This document shows, one piece after another, positions 20,756 through 33,776 of a stretch of DNA of 64,000 nucleotides. The DNA is from Casuarina equisetifolia (Eukaryota; Streptophyta; Magnoliopsida; Fagales; Casuarinaceae). Under the pieces are notes generated by a model that saw only the letters and a list, made by a program, of their open reading frames with translations, ran no database searches and was not told where the DNA came from. A program made the position numbers and the translations under genes. The first letter of the stretch is position 1; each line of letters starts with the position of its first letter. The stretch covers positions 19,247,884-19,311,883 of the forward strand of contig CM052356.1 of NCBI GenBank assembly GCA_028551475.1, written 5' to 3'.

Positions 20756-23700
20756 ATGCCATCGACTTATTTTTCAAGATTGGGAACTGCCATCCAGAGG
20801 TCGATTGGTGGGCAAGAAGGTAGGCTCCAGGACTCCGTTGATGTGGTAATTGGGCAAGGGAAATCATTTTTCGGCACTTCTAGGTTGTTCCATTCCATGT
20901 CTTCCTCATCTCCTGCGGACCTGCACGTGTTATTGCGACCTGGAACTGTATTTGCTGCAAGATCAGAGTTAGTTAGCCGTAGAAGGAATATCTCTGTTGT
21001 TGGAGCACTTTCCCGTACTCTGTCGATTCCATCTGTATCAGGGCCTTCATTTCAGACCTGTGCATATCACATTGATTGCGTGCTTGCTAAACCAGGGAGC
21101 TTAACTGTTAGCAGCAAGTTTCTGAATAAACCTATGGCTGCTTCTGGTTCAAGTGCTGCTTTTGGTGAATGTTCAATGGATATCGTAACTTCAAGGCGTA
21201 AACACTTTCCATTGCCAACGAGTAGTGCCAGTACCTTTTATGATAATAGAAGCTTCGAGAGTTGCAGCAAAGCTTGCATGAGTTTGAAAAATCGTGAGCA
21301 ACCCCCCAATAGCGTGATTTATGGATATTTTGTGTACATTGCTGCAAAGAGATGGTGCAGTTCTCACCCATTTTTTGGGTCAGGACCTAGAGATTTCCAT
21401 AGCACATCTTCTTCATGTTTTTCTGCTGGGACTGCGCCTGATGTGTCTTTTGATAATTCTTCTCGCGAGGAAGAGCTTACAAATTCTTCAGATTCATCTG
21501 AAGAGTATGTTTTCTGACACAGTTTCTATTTTTCTCTCATGAGGTTATCTCTTTCTTTCTTTATGAGACATGATTTGCATGATGTGTGAAGTAGATGACA
21601 TCTGAAATGTATATATAGCACATGCGTAGACTGAACCTAGGTTGCTTTTCTACATTTTGAGTAACGATTTTATGCTTTCTCGTCATTATGCCTTTATGAT
21701 GTGTTACAAATTCTTCCTGAGTAAGGTAATCTTGATTGGTTTATGACCTGAAGGGTTCTAGTTTAGTGCGAGACTGATATAAGGTTGGTGGGGGCTACTA
21801 TTTGCCCTCATTAAAAACTATTAAAGGTGATAACCTATTTACTTGTGATGGTTGCTTGGAGGGTTTAGGACGCCTTGTAGCACTGATAATCTTCAGAATC
21901 AAATTACAGATAAGTACTTTGGTTGTATTGTCAACCCCATCGCTCAGAATAAAGTCCTAGATACTTTCCACTGTTGACCTACGAATTACTATTACATTGG
22001 CATCATTCTAGTTGTAAGTTTTTCTTTTGAGATTTGTCCTTAGGCACCAAGTGTAACCCCCTCTCTTTTCCCCCTCCTCTCTCCTTCTCTCCCTCTCTCA
22101 TCTATCTTAGAAAAAGCTAGCTTGTAGTTACTATTTTTATTGCATATTGCCACATTCTAATGTTGTTCTTCCCCCCCGCATACTTCTGCTACTGCTATTT
22201 CTATCTAATTAATCATTTCTTTGTTGACGTTAGATTTATTTATGAAAGTGTGAACCCACTTTTTCCTCTTAAGTAGGAAATATGCAAATCATTTGATAAC
22301 TTCAACATGTTAAAATTTACTTTATTAACCATTGTCATTTCTTCAAGTCAGCAAAATGCCTTGCACGTCAGTATGTTGCATCCCATTCGATTGTTCATGT
22401 TGGTTTGAGTACTAGTGCTTGGTAGATGTTATTCTCTGCTGTGGGTAATCCTTCTTTCTGGCCAATGAATGCATATGTAAATTGGTGTCAAGTATTTTCT
22501 ACCTGATTATTATTCGGTTCTTAGTCATGTCAAACAACATTTGTTTTTCCTCCTGTCTGAATTCTCAAAAAATTCCACTTACATAGCTTGTCATGTTACA
22601 TATTTCTGCTTCTCCCTCTATCTTTCTCCATCTCTTTTCCTGCTACCTTAGATCTATATACGATTCTTGTTTCTTTTAAACCTATCCATAACTAGATATG
22701 TTTTTTTTGTTTTTTCTCATTTAAAAGATTTCTTTTCTGAAACCTGTTACTTCTACAATTCTCAAGTGTTTAACACTTGTATGTGTTTAAATGATTGTGG
22801 TGAATATATATCTTCTTGTTTTTGTTAGTTTGATATGGTTAGGTAACATGAGGGTGTACTGTATTTTACAGGAAGACCCCAGTAGGCAAAACCCTGAAAC
22901 TACTTTCAGGTTCATGCTGTCTACCTCATCCTGATAAAGAGGAAACTGGTGGAGAGGATGCACACTTCATTTGTGTTGACGAACAAGCTGTAGGAGTGGC
23001 AGATGGTGTTGGTGGCTGGGCAGACCTTGGTGTTGATGCAGGACAGTATTCAAGGGAACTGATGTCTCATTCAGTAACTGCCATAAAAGAGGAGCCCAAG
23101 GGTTCAATTGATCCTGCTAGAGTCTTGGAGAAAGCCCACTCAAGCACAAAAGCCAAAGGTTCCTCAACAGCATGCATCATAGCACTCACAGGCGAGGTAT
23201 GCTTTTCCATTATAGGCATATACTTCATGCCCACGTCAGGTCCACCTCAAGAAATCGTGTGAATGTTGGCTGACTTGTTTGAGATATGTGAGAAGTTGCA
23301 GTTTGTCTTGTTCTGTTAGTCCTTAAAACCTTTTGAACTTTTACTGCTGATTCATATTTCAATTCATGATCTTGATAATCTTAGTTTACTTGAAATAATC
23401 CAGGGCTTTTTCTCAGTTTGATTTTCAGATTGATTAGTATTGAGAATTAGCTTTTGCATTATGTATTGGGAAGGTGACATCATAGTTTTCCGTTCTACAT
23501 AGACGCTTATGAGCTTTGATGTTGGCAGGAGTGACTTGACAAGTGGCTAAGTGTACCATTACGCCCATAAATAATTCGATATACACTGTTCAGATATATT
23601 TGGAGACCTGGCTTCATTCTATAAGTAAAATATGATGGATGTTATAACCTGCTTTCTATTCGTTGGGTTAGGGCTAAATCACAATTAGGGGGTTTGGGGA

Positions 23701-24973
23701 CAAGAAATATAAGCATATTAATGGTGCTTTTGCTGAATTAAATGACAGCTAGAGGTAAGGTAATAATTTTGGAGCTTTTATGGTTTCAAAGGGTGAAAGC
23801 TAGGTATATAATTGGAGTGCATTTGATGTAGAAAGTACAACCAATGGATCTGAAGTGTGTCTGGAAGCAGTAATGGTCCAATGAGAATAAGAGCTCGTAT
23901 GAACCACGACTCTTCAGACTCATCAAAGCATTCAAAAGGCATCATGACTGAAGTAGACTCGTGAACTAGTTATATGGCTGGCAACTACGTCCCACCACTA
24001 TATGATCTTTCAAGTTGTTATGGTACCTATAGCCTTAGGATTAGGCTTCCAGATTTTCAGTTTTGCGAAAATGGTTAATTATGATGTGATCAATCAATAT
24101 TGGAAGGTCTGAGTGACTATTTGTCCTTCCCTGTTTAAGTGGAAGTGTTCTGTATCCTTTGTTACTATAGGAAGTAAATGGCTTGTCTATTACTTGAGTT
24201 TTAACTGCTTGACTCTCTATATTTGGAAAATCCCTTTTTTTTTTTGTGTGTGTGTGTGTGTGTGATTCACTTATCTCAAACAAGATTTTTGTAGCCTTTT
24301 ATTTTTGTCATGCCAACAAGTGGACAACATAAATTAATTAGTTGGCTTTTCACTTCAGGGGGTTCATGCAATTAACTTAGGGGACAGTGGCTTTATAGTG
24401 GTCCGAGATGGATGCACGATCTTCCGATCCCCTGTGCAGCAGCATGATTTTAACTTCACCTACCAACTTGAAAGTGGAAATAATGGGGATTTACCTAGCT
24501 CCGGTCAGGTACGTGCCTATTTCTCTATTTCTCTTCCCTTGCTGCAAATTCATTTTACGAAGGAACCTAATTGGAGTTCAAATTCACAGTCCCTAAAACA
24601 AACGTGCCAAACAGAGAATAATATGATTCCATCCATCTTTAGTTTCCAGTTAATGAGATCGGTGTCTCTGATATAGGTGTTCACAATTCCTGTTGCACCG
24701 GGAGACGTCATAATTGCTGGCACAGATGGACTGTTTGATAACTTGTACAACAATGAGATCACTGCAGTTGTGGTTCATGCCATGAGAGCTGGCTTAGCCC
24801 CTCAGGTGACGGCTCAGAAGATAGCAGCACTAGCACGTCAACGAGCACAGGATAAAGACCGGCAAACACCTTTCTCCACTGCTGCTCAGGATGCTGGGTT
24901 CCGCTATTATGGTGGCAAGCTTGACGATATCACCGTTGTTGTTTCATACATCACTAGTTCTAGCGATAAATGA
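20756..24973 (+). CDS. PP2C55: Probable protein phosphatase 2C, PP2C55-like
   Basis: Metal-dependent Ser/Thr phosphatase. Coding exons: 20756-21504, 22872-23196, 24359-24508, 24677-24973, giving 506 aa with all junctions in frame (donors GTATGT, GTATGC, GTACGT). Residues 1-250 form a long Ser-rich N-terminal region, followed by the PP2C core: GGEDAHF (about 276-282), VADGVGGW with metal-binding D294, a KGSSTACI strand, INLGDSGF, AGTDGLFDN (D425) and KLDDITVVV (D491/D492). The PP2C55/PP2C80 branch is assigned from the full-length resemblance, including the N-terminal MPSTYFSRL start and the SFQTC region. The N-terminus may be an organelle-targeting extension. A leader intron and short upstream ORF precede it. 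A (GT)n run lies in the third coding intron boundary region. Substrate is unknown. Confidence 0.93.
24245..24264 (+). repeat. (GT)10 microsatellite in a PP2C intron
   Basis: A perfect dinucleotide run follows a T-rich stretch, inside the intron 23197-24358. Confidence 0.9.
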
Positions 24974-26233
24974 ATCCTCCCTCTTACACGCTCTCTCCCC
25001 CCCCCATTTTCTCTCGTGTATATAAGCGTCTATATTTTGTTTCGTTGCACATCTAGTCGGGTTTTTGATGAAAATAGCATTCCTTGGTTTGATTTTGATA
25101 TGGACGGTTTATTTTCAGTCAAATTGCAGTTTTAATTCGTTCGCGTCTTTTTATGTTTGTTTCGTATCGGGAAAAGATAAGGAAAGAAAAAAAAAAAAAA
25201 AAAGGGAGGAACTTGGGCTGGCAATCATTTTAATTATTTTATTCATTCACGATCAATGGAAGGATCTCCTCTCTTCCCGAATCTGTTTCAAATTTTTATT
25301 TGCAACGAATAAGTCAGCGAGGAATAGAAAATGTTTGGCGTTCTGGTCAATGGCAGGCGGAGATACTGTATATGTTAAGCAACTTGTGCACCCCCCGATC
25401 AAGACGTGCAACCCAATCAATAGTCTAAGCTGAAACCTACTATGGTACCAAACAGCATTCATTTTCGGGCTGGGATGAATTTATACAACCCAAAGTAAAT
25501 AGAGGAGGTCCAAAACGAGCACAATTGCTAAATAAAACCCCTATTTTCTCCAGAGATTTTTGGTCTCACCTAAAACCATTTCAATTTTTAACAAGAGGAA
25601 GAATCAAAACGGCTGCTTTGCTGGGAAAGAGCTCCTTTTACTTTTTTTTTTTTAAGAGAATAAGAACGATATTCAAACAAATTTTATTAATATTAACAAA
25701 GTTGAACATAATAACTATATCTCAGATAAATATAATGGACATAGTATAAGTTTAATCTGTAAAAAAAAATTAATCGCTTACATATCACACTGTCACACAT
25801 AAGTAGAAGTAAATACAAAAATAACTGAGAAAATAATATTCGTTCCTCCTGGATAACGAAAGGTATCACGACCAAATTTATGTTGACGGCTCCCCTTCGT
25901 GCAAAAGGGAAAGCAAGATGTCTTTTGAAGGGCCTGGGAATGGATAATACCGAGGCCCAGGTCCTGAGAGAAAATATAAAAGGAAAAAATATATATATAT
26001 ATATTAATGTACAAGAAAGAACCAAATTTACAATGTGAAAACACTGCGTTCCACATCTGTCCATGTTCGCAGAAATAAATAGAAGTTAAGTTGCGAAGAC
26101 CAGGACAACTCTTCTGTGCGTTGAACTTAGAAGTGGGCGCTTGAGGGCTCCAGAACTTCATTAGTCCTAGTTGAAGGTCCAGCAAAATCCAGCATTCCTT
26201 CATGCGATAGAGACCCAAGATAGGTGAAGGGCC
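24974..26233. other. Intergenic between PP2C and RRA genes
   Basis: Contains the PP2C 3' UTR, an A-rich run at about 25187-25203, AT-rich spacer, and the RRA leader. The minus-strand ORFs at 25793-26356 and 25693-26064 show no domain and overlap the RRA start, so they are not called. Confidence 0.6.
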
Positions 26234-28088
26234 ATGGCACGTAGAGACGGGTTGTTGACGAGGGACAAGGGCCAATCGCTTTGCGGATCTCGAATTGTGA
26301 CCGCCATCGTCATTGGAGTTCTTCTCGGGTGCGTCTTCGCTGCGTTGTTCCCGCACGGATTCTCTGGCTCCGATCTGCCAATCCAGAACCGTAGAATCGG
26401 TAAATCGGATGTCCAGGTTCGGATCTCGGTCCCCTATTTGCTCAGTATGAGCTTAATTTCCTTTGTTCTATATAACTGCTCCGATTGTGGGCTTTGTTAA
26501 AAATGTGAGTTTGATGTACCAGAATTGTCGGAAAGTTTAGTCGTTCATATCCTCTAGTTACAGGGCATCATTGATTAATCAAGTTTAGCTTGTGAGCAGG
26601 GAAGACGAAAGCAACAACTGTCTTAAGTTTTGGAGTTCATTAATTAGATCTTAAGTTCACTGTGCATACACTTTATCTTGGTGTGTACAAGCCGTGGACT
26701 TCTTGTGGCAAACCATTTACAGGCTTGGATAATCCTTAAAGAGTTACGGTGATGATTATGGTTGCTGAGTTTGTTGCTCTTATGGGGTTTATATATCATT
26801 GTTATGTGAAAAATGATTAGAAATCAAATCATATCTGAGAATTCCTTGGATCAATACTTCTTGCTTTTATATCAAGATTGTTTGAAAATGTTTATGATTG
26901 TTCCGTTTCCTAGCATGTCTGGATGGGAAATATACTTTTATGCATCTCATTTCCATACTGTTTGATTGTTAGATTGGTTCGTCCTCATGTGAATCCCCAG
27001 AGCGGATTAACATGCTGAAGTCAGATATTGCATCACTTTTAGAGCAGAATGCTGAGCTGAACAAGCAGGTCAAAGGTTTAACAGACAACCTGCGGCTGGC
27101 TGAACAAGCAAAAGATCAAGCGCAGAACCAGTTTTTGGTGCTAGGTCAAAAGCACAAGGCTGGCCCCTTTGGTACCGTCAAGGGTTTAAGAACTAACCCA
27201 ACAGTTCTTCCTGATGAATTCGTGAATCCAAGATTGGCAAAGATCTTGGAGGAAGTCGCTACTCAGAAAGAGCTTATAGTTACACTTGCAAACTCAAATG
27301 TCAAAAGCATGTTGGAGGTCTGGTTTACTAGCATCAAGAAGGTGGGTATTCCTAATTATCTAGTTATAGCTCTAGATGACCATATTGAAGAATTCTGCAA
27401 TGCTAATGAGGTTCCGGTCTACAAGAGAGATCCAGATGATGTTATTGATTCAGTTGGAAAGACAGGAGGTAACCATGCAGTCTCTGCCCTGAAATTTCGC
27501 ATGTTGAGAGAGTTTTTACAACTGGGTTATAGTGTTCTTCTCTCAGATGTTGATATAGTATACCTGCAGAACCCGTTTGATCATATTTATCGGGATTCAG
27601 ACGTTGAATCTATGACTGATGGTCACGATAATATGACAGCTTATGGATATAATCATGTCTCTGATGAACCTGCCATGGGTTGGGCGCGATATGCTCATAC
27701 TATGAGGATATGGGTTTACAACTCTGGTTTCTTTTATATAAGGCCTACACTTCCTTCAATTGAGCTGTTGGACCGTGTGGCAGCTCGGCTTTCTCGCGAA
27801 AAGGCATGGGACCAAGCAGTCTTTAATGAGGAGCTCTTTTTCCCCTCTCATCCAGGTTATGATGGTCTTCATGCTGCCAAGAGAACTATGGATCACTATC
27901 TTTTTATGAACAGCAAGGTCCTTTTCAAGACAGTTAGGAAAGATGCAAAACTAAAGAAGTTGAAGCCAGTAATTGTTCATATAAATTACCACCCAGATAA
28001 GCTTCCAAGAATGAAAGCAGTAGTAGAGTTCTATTTTAATGGCAAGCAAGATGCGCTAGAACCTTTCCCAGATGGTTCTCAATGGTAG
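26234..28088 (+). CDS. RRA: Arabinosyltransferase RRA (GT77), extensin arabinosylation
   Basis: Golgi type II membrane glycosyltransferase that adds the second beta-L-arabinose to hydroxyproline-linked arabinans on extensins (established for Arabidopsis RRA1-3). Two exons, 26234-26416 and 26973-28088, encode 432 aa, close to the usual family length; the junction joins KSDVQ to [12 protein letters not shown] in phase 0. A basic N-terminus is followed by one membrane anchor (about residues 21-39), a short coiled stretch (75-115), then the nucleotide-diphospho-sugar transferase domain with [14 protein letters not shown] (DVD at 253-255), [21 protein letters not shown] and a C-terminal HINYHPDK. 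The start has a good GCCATGG context. Which of RRA1-3 it corresponds to cannot be told here. JAC1 lies next downstream, as in Arabidopsis. Confidence 0.95.
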
Positions 28089-29461
28089 AACAAGTGCTGA
28101 AGTAAATCTTATCAGAGATGGGGATGGGCGCAGCACCTCAAATTTGGTTAGATGACTGGATACAGAAAGACAAGTCTGAATGCACCTCCAGAGAGCCATA
28201 GGAAGTATCATTTGACATGTTCCCCTCGTTTTCATTCCAACTTTTATCTTTGAATTGCTGTAATGCCTTTCGGTTTGTTTCACTTGAAGAAGTCGTTGAT
28301 AGCCACTGTTTTATATCATCTATACCTACAGATCTTAATCGAAGGTCACTTGTACACTACCAGTTGCTAGGTCTGTACTTCTGTAGATGTTGATTACTGT
28401 ACGCTGAATTCTTCTCTAATAATCATTAAGGTGGATGCTAGAATGAAGATTGTGAAAGGTTAAGGTTTCCTTCTTTTATGTATTTTGGGTTTTTGTTTTA
28501 TAAAAGTGAACCTCGAGTAGCGCAGTTCTCTCCACGGTTTTCTTTGGAGCAAGTCCTCCCCTCCACCGGCGGTGACGGCATGTGGAATTTGATGTGCATA
28601 AATACTCTTGCTTTGGGATTTGTCCGTTCATGTTAGTTCTCTTTATGTAAAGAGACGACATACGGAATGATTACTCTCTATTTTGCTCTCGATTTAGTTT
28701 TGCAGAGATTTTCTGTCCAGTTCAACCATGGTCTTTGTGGCCGATGGAAATAGCCTCCTGCAGACGTAGGTAGTTGGCATTTGGGCCATGGAAGGGATGG
28801 CGGAGGACTTCTCCACTCCGACCATCGAACAAAGAAAGACAGAATCCTCTGACATCATTATCATGGTTTAACAAGAAAGCAGACAATGAATTGAAGTTTT
28901 CTGTCTCAGAATTTCCTCAACGGTCTCCCAAGAGATTAATACGTAAAGAACAAACAATTTATGCAGTATACAAGAGATAATAGAACATGAACAAGGATCT
29001 CTACAATTTCTTGAAATACTCTTAGTGATTCTTAAAATCTTAGGTATTTAATGTTAAAACCTGGGAACTCGACAGTAGAGTTATCTTTGCCAAATCTCGT
29101 GGGTCCGCATGCGGAATATGGCCATTCCTTAGCCCATGTCGTTTGGAATTTTCTTCTTATCCGCAAAGCACATGCATAGATCCTGGCTGCGGGTTGTGTG
29201 GCTTCAAATCCCACTAACCCCAGCTACTTCGTCTTCTTCTGCAAAATTTTCCTTCTCATCGTTTTCAATAACAAACACTTGGAAATTTGAGGCTGAAAAG
29301 CTTAATTTGCTCTGCAACACATTTGAGAATTTGGTCAGATTATGGTTCACACCCCTAACGTACCGGCACGGCGATTCCCGCCAATTCTTTATTTGAAGAT
29401 TCGTCTGATTAATGTCTCTGTTTCATTGAGTTTCTGGTCTGGTTGATTGTTATCTACGAAA
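28089..29461. other. Intergenic between RRA and JAC1
   Basis: RRA 3' UTR, then spacer and the JAC1 leader. Short ORFs (for example 28774-28980) have no recognisable domain. Nothing else stands out. Confidence 0.6.
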
Positions 29462-32400
29462 ATGGAGAGATTTTCGCATAGAGAGAGTGTTCTTTTGGGG
29501 TATAGTCCACGAAGATCTCTCACGTATTCCAGTTCTTCACCCAGGACTCCTCATAGAACCTCGGGCTTGGATTTCAACGATGTGTTCGGGGGGCCGCCGA
29601 GGCGATCATCGATGCAAGACAAGCTGAGTTTCAGTGAAACCACGGAATTTTCTGGAGAAGGTGATGACGATGAACAGCTCTCGTGTATGCGTCTTGGTGA
29701 GAAGCCGGTGTTTGGGGAGGAAAATGTGAACCGACGGCGGTATCCAAGCGACGTTTTCTTCGACGACATTTTCCGAGGTGATGAGTCGTTGAGTTCTACT
29801 CCGAGGAAGCGAGGTAAGGACCCGTTTGCTTCGTCGCTAGGTTCGCAGGTTCTGAGCCCCGCCCGGCCGCTGCCGCCCAAGGTTGAGCCCTTTGGAAGCT
29901 CATCAATGCTACCACAATTCAGGTTTTGGAAATCTGATTTCTTAGTGGTTATGATTAATCACTGAGTGGTTCCATTTGATTTTCTTCATTTAGTGATGTT
30001 CTATAAAATTGATTGTTTTGCGTGTTTTCGAGTGTCTTACTTTCGAAATCTTTTTGATTTCATAGCCTACCCGCGAAATCGGCCGAAGGGATGGAGTTTG
30101 GAGACTTCGGCTCCACTGCTCGCACTCCATCTAAATTCAAAGACGGTGCCTCCGGTGGAATTAGCTTTTCGTATTCTTCAAGTCCGGCTCTTTCTAGATT
30201 TTCAAGCCAAGCAATCCACAGCCAAGAGGAGTCCGGAAATGATGTTCAATCATGTCATTGCCAACCCCCTTTATCCCAGGAGGTGTTCCTTAGCAGAGAA
30301 GAATTATTAAGCTCGATGAAATCTGATGAAAGAAACACTGAAGTCATCATGAAAAAGGAACCCAATAGTTCAGAGATTCCAAGCGACAGCAGTCAATTTC
30401 ATTTCTCAATATACAAATGGGCTAGCAAAGGGGTTCCATTGCCCATGCCTTTCAGAGGAGGGAGTGTTTCAAGAACAAAAGATCCTATGAAATTTGAGAG
30501 ATACTCAAGGTGGAACATACGGATAGCGGGTGACAATAGATCAAGGGTATCACCAACAAAGTCCTCCAGGACGGAAGGCACTAAACAGGAAAATGATTCA
30601 AATCTTGGCATGAATGCTCAAGATGTTATAGAAGTAGTTCTTCCCACGCCTGAATCTGAAACCCCGAGCAGCCTTCAAAATCTAGTTGAACATCCACCTG
30701 GTAACGCAACGTCGCAGTACATAAAAAAAGAAACAAAACCTCAATCTATGCCAGTGATAGATTTCTGTGATAAAGCTGAGAAAGAATTTACTGTGGTTAC
30801 AGAAGAGGTTCGCAGGCCAGCGTCGAAGACCCTGTATTCTCTGTTCTCTGATAACAATTATGAACAAGGTAAGTGTGTTTCAGCTTAACTGTGTTGATGC
30901 GAGTATATCATCTCTAATACCAGTCATTTTCTCCTGTTGCAGGCGATAATGACGTAACTGAGAAAACTGCAGATAAGGAAAGCACAGTTAAAAGCTCAAA
31001 AACCCCATCTTCAGTTGTTGATGCGAGTAAAAACGAAAGTAAACAAGATGGTAAAAGAATTACCATGAATGGAATAGAAGCACATAAAGCTACTTTCCAG
31101 GATTCACCGATTCACCCTGGTGCCAATCTTGGGAGGAAAGGAGTAAAGGGAAAGGTCAAAGAATTTGTCAAAATTTTCAGCCAAGAAACTTCCCCAAAGC
31201 CCAAAGACGACGTTGGCTCTCGACGTCAGGGCTCTAATTGGACGAAGGGAGGCACTTATGGAGAAGGGAATAAACAGAGTATTGGCGCAACTGGATTAGA
31301 TGAGAACATTCCCACGGTCCATGTGAACAGCACAACCCCAGGGTCTTTCGTCAAGGTAAAGTTACTCTGAATTCAGTCCGCCAGAATTATCAAATTACAA
31401 GTTCAGATCAAACCGTCTAAACTTATCCAGATCCTTGAACTGAATCTGAAAATTTATTGTTTCTTATCATCTTCTCAGGCAGATGAACATCTAAAACAGC
31501 CAGAGAAAGAGCATTCTGCTACAAAGACCACCAACCATATATTTACTGATACTTTGTCGAGACAAAAAGAAAACTCATCATCAAGTACTGGTTAGTTCTC
31601 ATAATCTTTTGTTGAAGTAGGATGATGCTTTGTTGTAATGTAGTGATTGGGAGATGACGGCACTGCGTACATTATTTTCAGTACCTTCTGTCATCCGTTT
31701 GAGGCCAAAATATATAATAATTTGCCATTAGTTGTTAGCCCAACTTCTTTCGGTGGGCGTTTTTCTATCTGAAATTGTACCATATCGGGCTTTCTCGCTA
31801 GAAGTCTGGTAGGCATGTCATCTGACACGACAGTACAATGTATAGCATGAGCTTTATGTACTCCTTGAATGTGTATGAACTTCATATGGATAGTAATTTA
31901 TTTTCTTGGACGGATCCATTTAGGACTTAAAAGGAAAAGAAAGAAGAAGATATCCTTACTACTTTATCTATATTGACTTAACAGGGTAAATAAGAACTTA
32001 ATGATAGTTCAAAATATATGTGTAACACATCTATGCATTTTTCTCAGTATCAACTCCTAGTGGTTCAAAGGCTACAGTGGAAGACAAATATGAGTTGTTC
32101 CAAGCGAACTTCCTGGTACATTGATTCATATTTCTGGATCTTGGCTTAATTGTAATGTTTTCCACATTTTCTATATATTGTATCTGTTGAATCTCTCATA
32201 CTGAATAGTATATTAAGACAAAAAATTTACATTCTAAGGGACTTGTTTACTGGGGCTTGTTGACAGATAAAGGAATTGAACCACGGTGAGAAAGAACTGC
32301 CAGAAAGTGGTGATAATCACGAGGAAATTCAGGTAATGTAGAACACAGATGTAGGCACAACTGTATGTGATGTTAATGAATTTCGTAGAAAGCATGAATC

Positions 32401-33776
32401 TTACGGTTTCGCGTAAATGCAGGGTATTGATGTTAAAATTCGTCAGTGGTCTGATGGAAAGAAAGGAAATATACGCTCGTTGCTATCAACTTTACAGTAT
32501 GTGAGTACAGATGGTTCTCCGTATCCTTCTTGAAACTAACTCCAATCCCCCTTCTTGCTTTCTCCTTCGCCCTCTCATTTGTAATAGTGAAAGCTCAAAA
32601 TGCTTTTAAAATAAATGGTTATATTTCTGTTCTGCCGCAAATTGGAATTTCTTTTCTTTCACAGTTAAATCTCTTGCTGTCGATGCTATGTCAATTGTTA
32701 ACTTATGATGATCACATACACAGGTTCTTTGGCCTCAGAGCGGGTGGAAGCCTGTACCTCTTGTTGATATAATTGAAGGAAACTCAGTGAAAAGAGCGTA
32801 CCAAAAAGCTTTACTGTGTCTACATCCAGACAAGCTACAGCAGAAGGGTGCAGCTTCAAATCAAAAGTATACTGCAGAAAAAGTTTTCGAGATTTTGCAG
32901 GTAATATGCAGTTCTGTCGTAAAAGTTTCTTCTCAGAAAAGTTCCCAACTTTTTTTCCTTCAATAACAGTGTTAGAAAGGTCGCCTCTTACTTGCTGACC
33001 CCTCAGGTTCTTGATGCCCCGGCATGATTGGTAAACATATAATGCTATACTTTCTATGTCCTCCTACTAACCTGAGGACCATCTATTAGTGGGAACCTAG
33101 AGACAAGCCCCTTGCAGTTTGATATGTTTTAATTGCTCAGTCTTAGCTGTCTCTAGCAGAAGCAATAACCGTGTTGCTTCAGAGATATTTCACGCCATTG
33201 TAGAAATAAATGTCATGAACAAAAGTTTCCCATACAGTTGTTTAATTCCTTTTCTTTTTCCTTATATTCTTGCCATTCTTCGCACTAGTATTCACCATGT
33301 GCAGTCTAGAGAAGCTACCTCTATGCTATGACATAATTCAAAGAAGGAATTTGCTTGCTAACAGATTATTTTTTTCTAGAAGCTTACTATTGACTAGTCT
33401 GAGGGACCCACCAATTTTGCTTTCATGTCAGTAGTTGAATCTGGAATTTGTAATCCAAGAGGTCCGAGAACTCCCACTTCAATTGCTTCTTTAACTTCAC
33501 TAGAAGTATGGAAGATAAATTGACCATGCACTTTTGGGCCGTCAACAAACATGTTCTTCTTTGTTCAATTGCCTTTTTTTTTTTATCAAACACAGCTCAG
33601 GGTACTCTGGCCAGCAACAGACAGAAAATCAGTTTGTTTGTGTCCTATTGGAGTCTTAGTGGCTCATGTTCCAAGATAATGTCATGTTCATAGAAAGAAA
33701 CTTCATTTACGAATTATATCTTCTTTTTTATTTTGTTCAGGAGGCTTGGGATCATTTCAATTCACTTGGATCATGA
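29462..33776 (+). CDS. JAC1: Auxilin-like J-domain protein, chloroplast movement (JAC1)
   Basis: Cytosolic auxilin-like co-chaperone needed for blue-light chloroplast accumulation and avoidance responses. Nine exons: 29462-29922, 30066-30868, 30943-31355, 31479-31590, 32048-32115, 32267-32332, 32423-32500, 32724-32900, 33741-33776; all junctions are in frame, giving 737 aa. The first 600 residues are low-complexity, Ser/Pro-rich, with an [11 protein letters not shown] patch near the start and a [14 protein letters not shown] patch mid-protein. The auxilin J domain follows: [20 protein letters not shown], then [20 protein letters not shown] with the Hsc70-stimulating HPD at 701-703, ending [10 protein letters not shown]. 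The ATG at 29462 is the first in frame; a TTG 15 bases upstream is not a start. The last exon codes only 11 residues after an 840-bp intron. Longer than Arabidopsis JAC1 (about 650 aa). Confidence 0.92.

Noticed and set aside
25793..26356. 187-residue minus-strand ORF
   Set aside because: Overlaps the RRA first exon antisense, is low complexity and has no domain.
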